From the NCBI RefSeq assembly GCF_900444995.1, contig NZ_UAPQ01000009.1, positions 1 through 64,000 of the forward strand: a stretch of DNA of 64,000 bases, read 5' to 3'. The notes under the pieces are model-generated. The model had not been told where the DNA came from and made no database searches. It saw nothing but the letters and a program-made list of their open reading frames with translations. Of the stretch, positions 62,184 to 64,000 are shown piece by piece; the first letter of the stretch is position 1, and every line of letters starts with the position of its first letter. The DNA comes from Actinomyces bovis. Its GTDB lineage: Bacteria > Actinomycetota > Actinomycetes > Actinomycetales > Actinomycetaceae. The translations under genes were made by a program, and so were the position numbers.

Positions 62184-63818
62184 TCACAGGGGAACGTTGT
62201 CGTGCTTCTTACTTGGTGCAGGGCCACTGGAGCGTTTAGCTGCCAGGGCGGCCAGGGAATCGACAATCACCTGGCGGGTTTCCTCCGGGGCGATGACGGC
62301 GTCGATCTCCCCGATACCCACGGCTTTGTCTGGGTTTATGACGGCCTGCTCGTACTCGGCTACTAGCCGTTCTTGCTCAGCGCTTGCCGCTGCCTCTCCC
62401 TGGGCCTCCCGGACCTGCGCGAGTTCGCGGCGATGAATGATGCTGACTGCTCCAGCTGCACCGAGCACGGCGATTTCTGCGCCTGGCCAGCAGAAGTTCA
62501 GGTCTGCACCAATGGCCTTGGAGCCCATAACGATGTATGCGCCCCCATAGGCTTTGCGCAGCACCACGGTGACCAGGGGCACGGTGGCGGTGGCGTAGGC
62601 GTTGATGACTTTGGCGCCGCGGCGGATGATGCCGGCGTGTTCCTGCTCAGCGCCCGGCCGGTATCCAGGCACGTCTACGAAGGTCACCACTGGCAGTCCA
62701 AAGGCATCACAGAAGCGGACGAAGCGGGCTAGCTTCTCGGAGGCGTCCACGTCCAGGGTGCCGGCGTCCACTAGCGGCTGGTTGGCCACGATCCCGACGG
62801 GGCGTCCCTCCATGCAGGCGAAGCCCACCACGACATTGGCCGCAAAGTCCTCCTGGATCTGTACTAGCTCGCCGTGGTCCACCAGTGCGGAGACCACCTG
62901 CACGACGTCGTAGGGTTGGCGAGTGGAAGCTGGAACTAAGTCGCCCACCGCCGCAGCAGAGGCTTCATCTTGTGCGCGAGTGGCTGCGTCGTAGGCGTAG
63001 CGTGGCGCGGACTGTTGGGCGCAGGATGGCAGGTAGGCGAGCAGTGTGCGCACCTGGGCCAGGGCGTCCTCCTCATCCTCGGCTACATAGTGGACCACGC
63101 CGGAAACTGAGCCGTGGATTTCCGCACCGCCTAGGTCTTCAGCGCTGATGCGCTCCCCGGTGACGGCGCGGACGACGTCAGGTCCGGTGACGAACATATG
63201 GGAGGCCTCACGAGTCGCAATCACGAAGTCGGTCAAGGCCGGGGAGTAGACGGCGCCGCCAGCGCAGGGTCCCAAGATCACGCTGATCTGAGGCACCAGG
63301 CCAGAAGCGGCGCAGGTGCGGTTGAAGATGCGCCCGTATTGGCGCAGCGCTCCCACACCCTCCTGGATCTTGGCGCCGCCGGAATCGATCAGCCCGATAA
63401 CCGGGATGCGCAAGCGCAGAGCGTCGTCCAGCAGGCGCACAATTTTGTCTCCTTCGACGCTGCCTAGGGCGCCGCCAGAGACGGAGAAGTCCTGGGAGTA
63501 GACGGCCACTTGCCGTCCATCGATCTGGCCAAAACCAGTCACTACGCCAGAGGGGCGGGCCTGCTCCCCCGCGCCGGAGCCGGTGTAGCGGCCAATCTCC
63601 AGGAAGGTGGAGTCGTCCAGGAGCATGTCAATGCGTTCCCGGGCGGTCTGCTTGCCTTTGGCATGCTGGCGCGCGATCGCTTTCTCTTCAGCAGCGCGGC
63701 CTACACGTTCGGCGCGTTCCCGGAAGGCACGAGTAGCCGGAGAGGCCGCCATGGTGGTGTCAGGGCCGGCGTCTGGCCGGGCATATGCGTCGGCTGTGGG
63801 CGCAGCGTTAGTGGTCAT
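62184..63818 (-). CDS. accD: Acyl-CoA carboxylase carboxyltransferase subunit (AccD type)
   Basis: 544 residues with the paired crotonase-like domains of acyl-CoA carboxylase beta chains. The N-terminal half shows RERIDMLLDDSTFLEIGRYT, SGGAKIQEGVGALRQYGRIF and GPCAGGAVYSPALTDF; the C-terminal half GFACMEGRPVGIVANQP, and GGAYIVMGSKAIGADLNFCW. Transfers CO2 from biotin to acetyl- or propionyl-CoA. Four bases downstream of the biotin carrier gene stop, so an acc operon feeding FAS-I. Confidence 0.95.
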   Translation of the reverse strand: MTTNAAPTADAYARPDAGPDTTMAASPATRAFRERAERVGRAAEEKAIARQHAKGKQTARERIDMLLDDSTFLEIGRYTGSGAGEQARPSGVVTGFGQIDGRQVAVYSQDFSVSGGALGSVEGDKIVRLLDDALRLRIPVIGLIDSGGAKIQEGVGALRQYGRIFNRTCAASGLVPQISVILGPCAGGAVYSPALTDFVIATREASHMFVTGPDVVRAVTGERISAEDLGGAEIHGSVSGVVHYVAEDEEDALAQVRTLLAYLPSCAQQSAPRYAYDAATRAQDEASAAAVGDLVPASTRQPYDVVQVVSALVDHGELVQIQEDFAANVVVGFACMEGRPVGIVANQPLVDAGTLDVDASEKLARFVRFCDAFGLPVVTFVDVPGYRPGAEQEHAGIIRRGAKVINAYATATVPLVTVVLRKAYGGAYIVMGSKAIGADLNFCWPGAEIAVLGAAGAVSIIHRRELAQVREAQGEAAASAEQERLVAEYEQAVINPDKAVGIGEIDAVIAPEETRQVIVDSLAALAAKRSSGPAPSKKHDNVPL

Positions 63819-63821
63819 CTC

Positions 63822-64000
63822 TCAGGCCTCCTGCTGGTCGGGACTGGTGGCCGGGGTGATAGTCAGGAGAACCTCCCCAGCGCAGACGGTCTGCCCGGCG
63901 GTAACCGGGATAGTGCTGACGACGCCGTCGTGGGGGGCGTGCACGTAGTTCTCCATCTTCATGGATTCCAGCACCACTAGGAGATCTCCCTCCCGTACCT
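63822..64000 (-). CDS. accA: Acetyl/propionyl-CoA carboxylase biotin-carrying subunit (C-terminal end only)
   Basis: The window ends inside this gene; about 59 C-terminal codons are visible on the minus strand. They encode the BCCP domain, with ESMKMENYVHAP (biotinylated Lys in MKM) and GVVSTIPVTAGQTV, ending in TSPDQQEA and TGA. In actinobacteria this domain ends a biotin carboxylase-BCCP fusion, but the carboxylase half is outside the window. Confidence 0.9.
   Translation of the reverse strand, partial: VREGDLLVVLESMKMENYVHAPHDGVVSTIPVTAGQTVCAGEVLLTITPATSPDQQEA

Overview
The window reads as a continuous piece of chromosome from a high-GC Gram-positive bacterium. Actinobacterial markers are dense: RbpA next to a polyprenol-phosphate-mannose synthase, GarA-FtsR-bifunctional nuclease-MerR in mycobacterial order, a HelY/TatC/TatA/PafC/PafB block, a fused Cmk-Der protein, and a giant type I fatty acid synthase beside acyl-CoA carboxylase and AcpS. 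Together with sucrose PTS and dihydroxyacetone kinase genes, this best fits an Actinomyces/Schaalia-type member of the Actinomycetaceae. The genus is an inference. No rRNA, CRISPR array, prophage or intact insertion sequence was seen; the only mobile trace is an IS3-type transposase tail.

Layout. 1-2.5 kb: rluB end, tyrA and a ketopantoate-reductase-like gene in very GC-rich sequence. 2.6-4.8 kb: cmk-der fusion. 4.8-6.6 kb: IS3 remnant, a membrane pentapeptide-repeat protein carrying a perfect 165-bp internal duplication, and an orphan HicB-like gene. 6.7-8.6 kb: pgi (compositionally mosaic) and tRNA-Pro. 8.7-15 kb: accessory minus-strand genes (MerR regulator, HXXEE-like membrane protein, second pentapeptide protein, cupin, macrodomain, P-loop kinase, S4 protein, exported HNH nuclease). 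15-20.6 kb: pepN and garA-ftsR-bfn-merR. 20.7-28 kb: Hsp70-like protein, sucrose utilisation cluster (scrB, scrA, scrR) with shared operators, SGNH hydrolase. 28-32 kb: small HTH protein, UvrA-like ABC protein, pfkA. 32-43.5 kb: rbpA, ppm1, lnt, DUF808, helY, DAG kinase, tatC, tatA, pafC, pafB. 43.5-47 kb: DUF3866, PfkB kinase, hisE-hisG. 47-49.2 kb: a RibXY-like transporter behind an FMN riboswitch. 49.2-52 kb: DUF805, dhaKLM. 52-64 kb: acpS, fas, accD and the end of the biotin-carrying subunit gene.

How the genes work together. Sucrose enters and is phosphorylated by ScrA, is cut by ScrB, and feeds Pgi and PfkA. A PTS-dependent Dha kinase and a PfkB kinase also feed glycolysis. AccA/AccD supply malonyl-CoA to FAS-I, which AcpS activates. 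Ppm1 and Lnt serve lipoglycan and lipoprotein assembly. Many start codons follow a TANNNT -10 box at exactly 6 nt, so leaderless transcription looks common here. The most unusual sequence signals are the perfect repeat in the pentapeptide gene, the GC mosaicism (1-2.5 kb and inside pgi), a very short divergent leaderless promoter (pafB/DUF3866), and an FMN riboswitch in front of an ATPase-less ABC transporter. No clearly new multi-gene system was identified.
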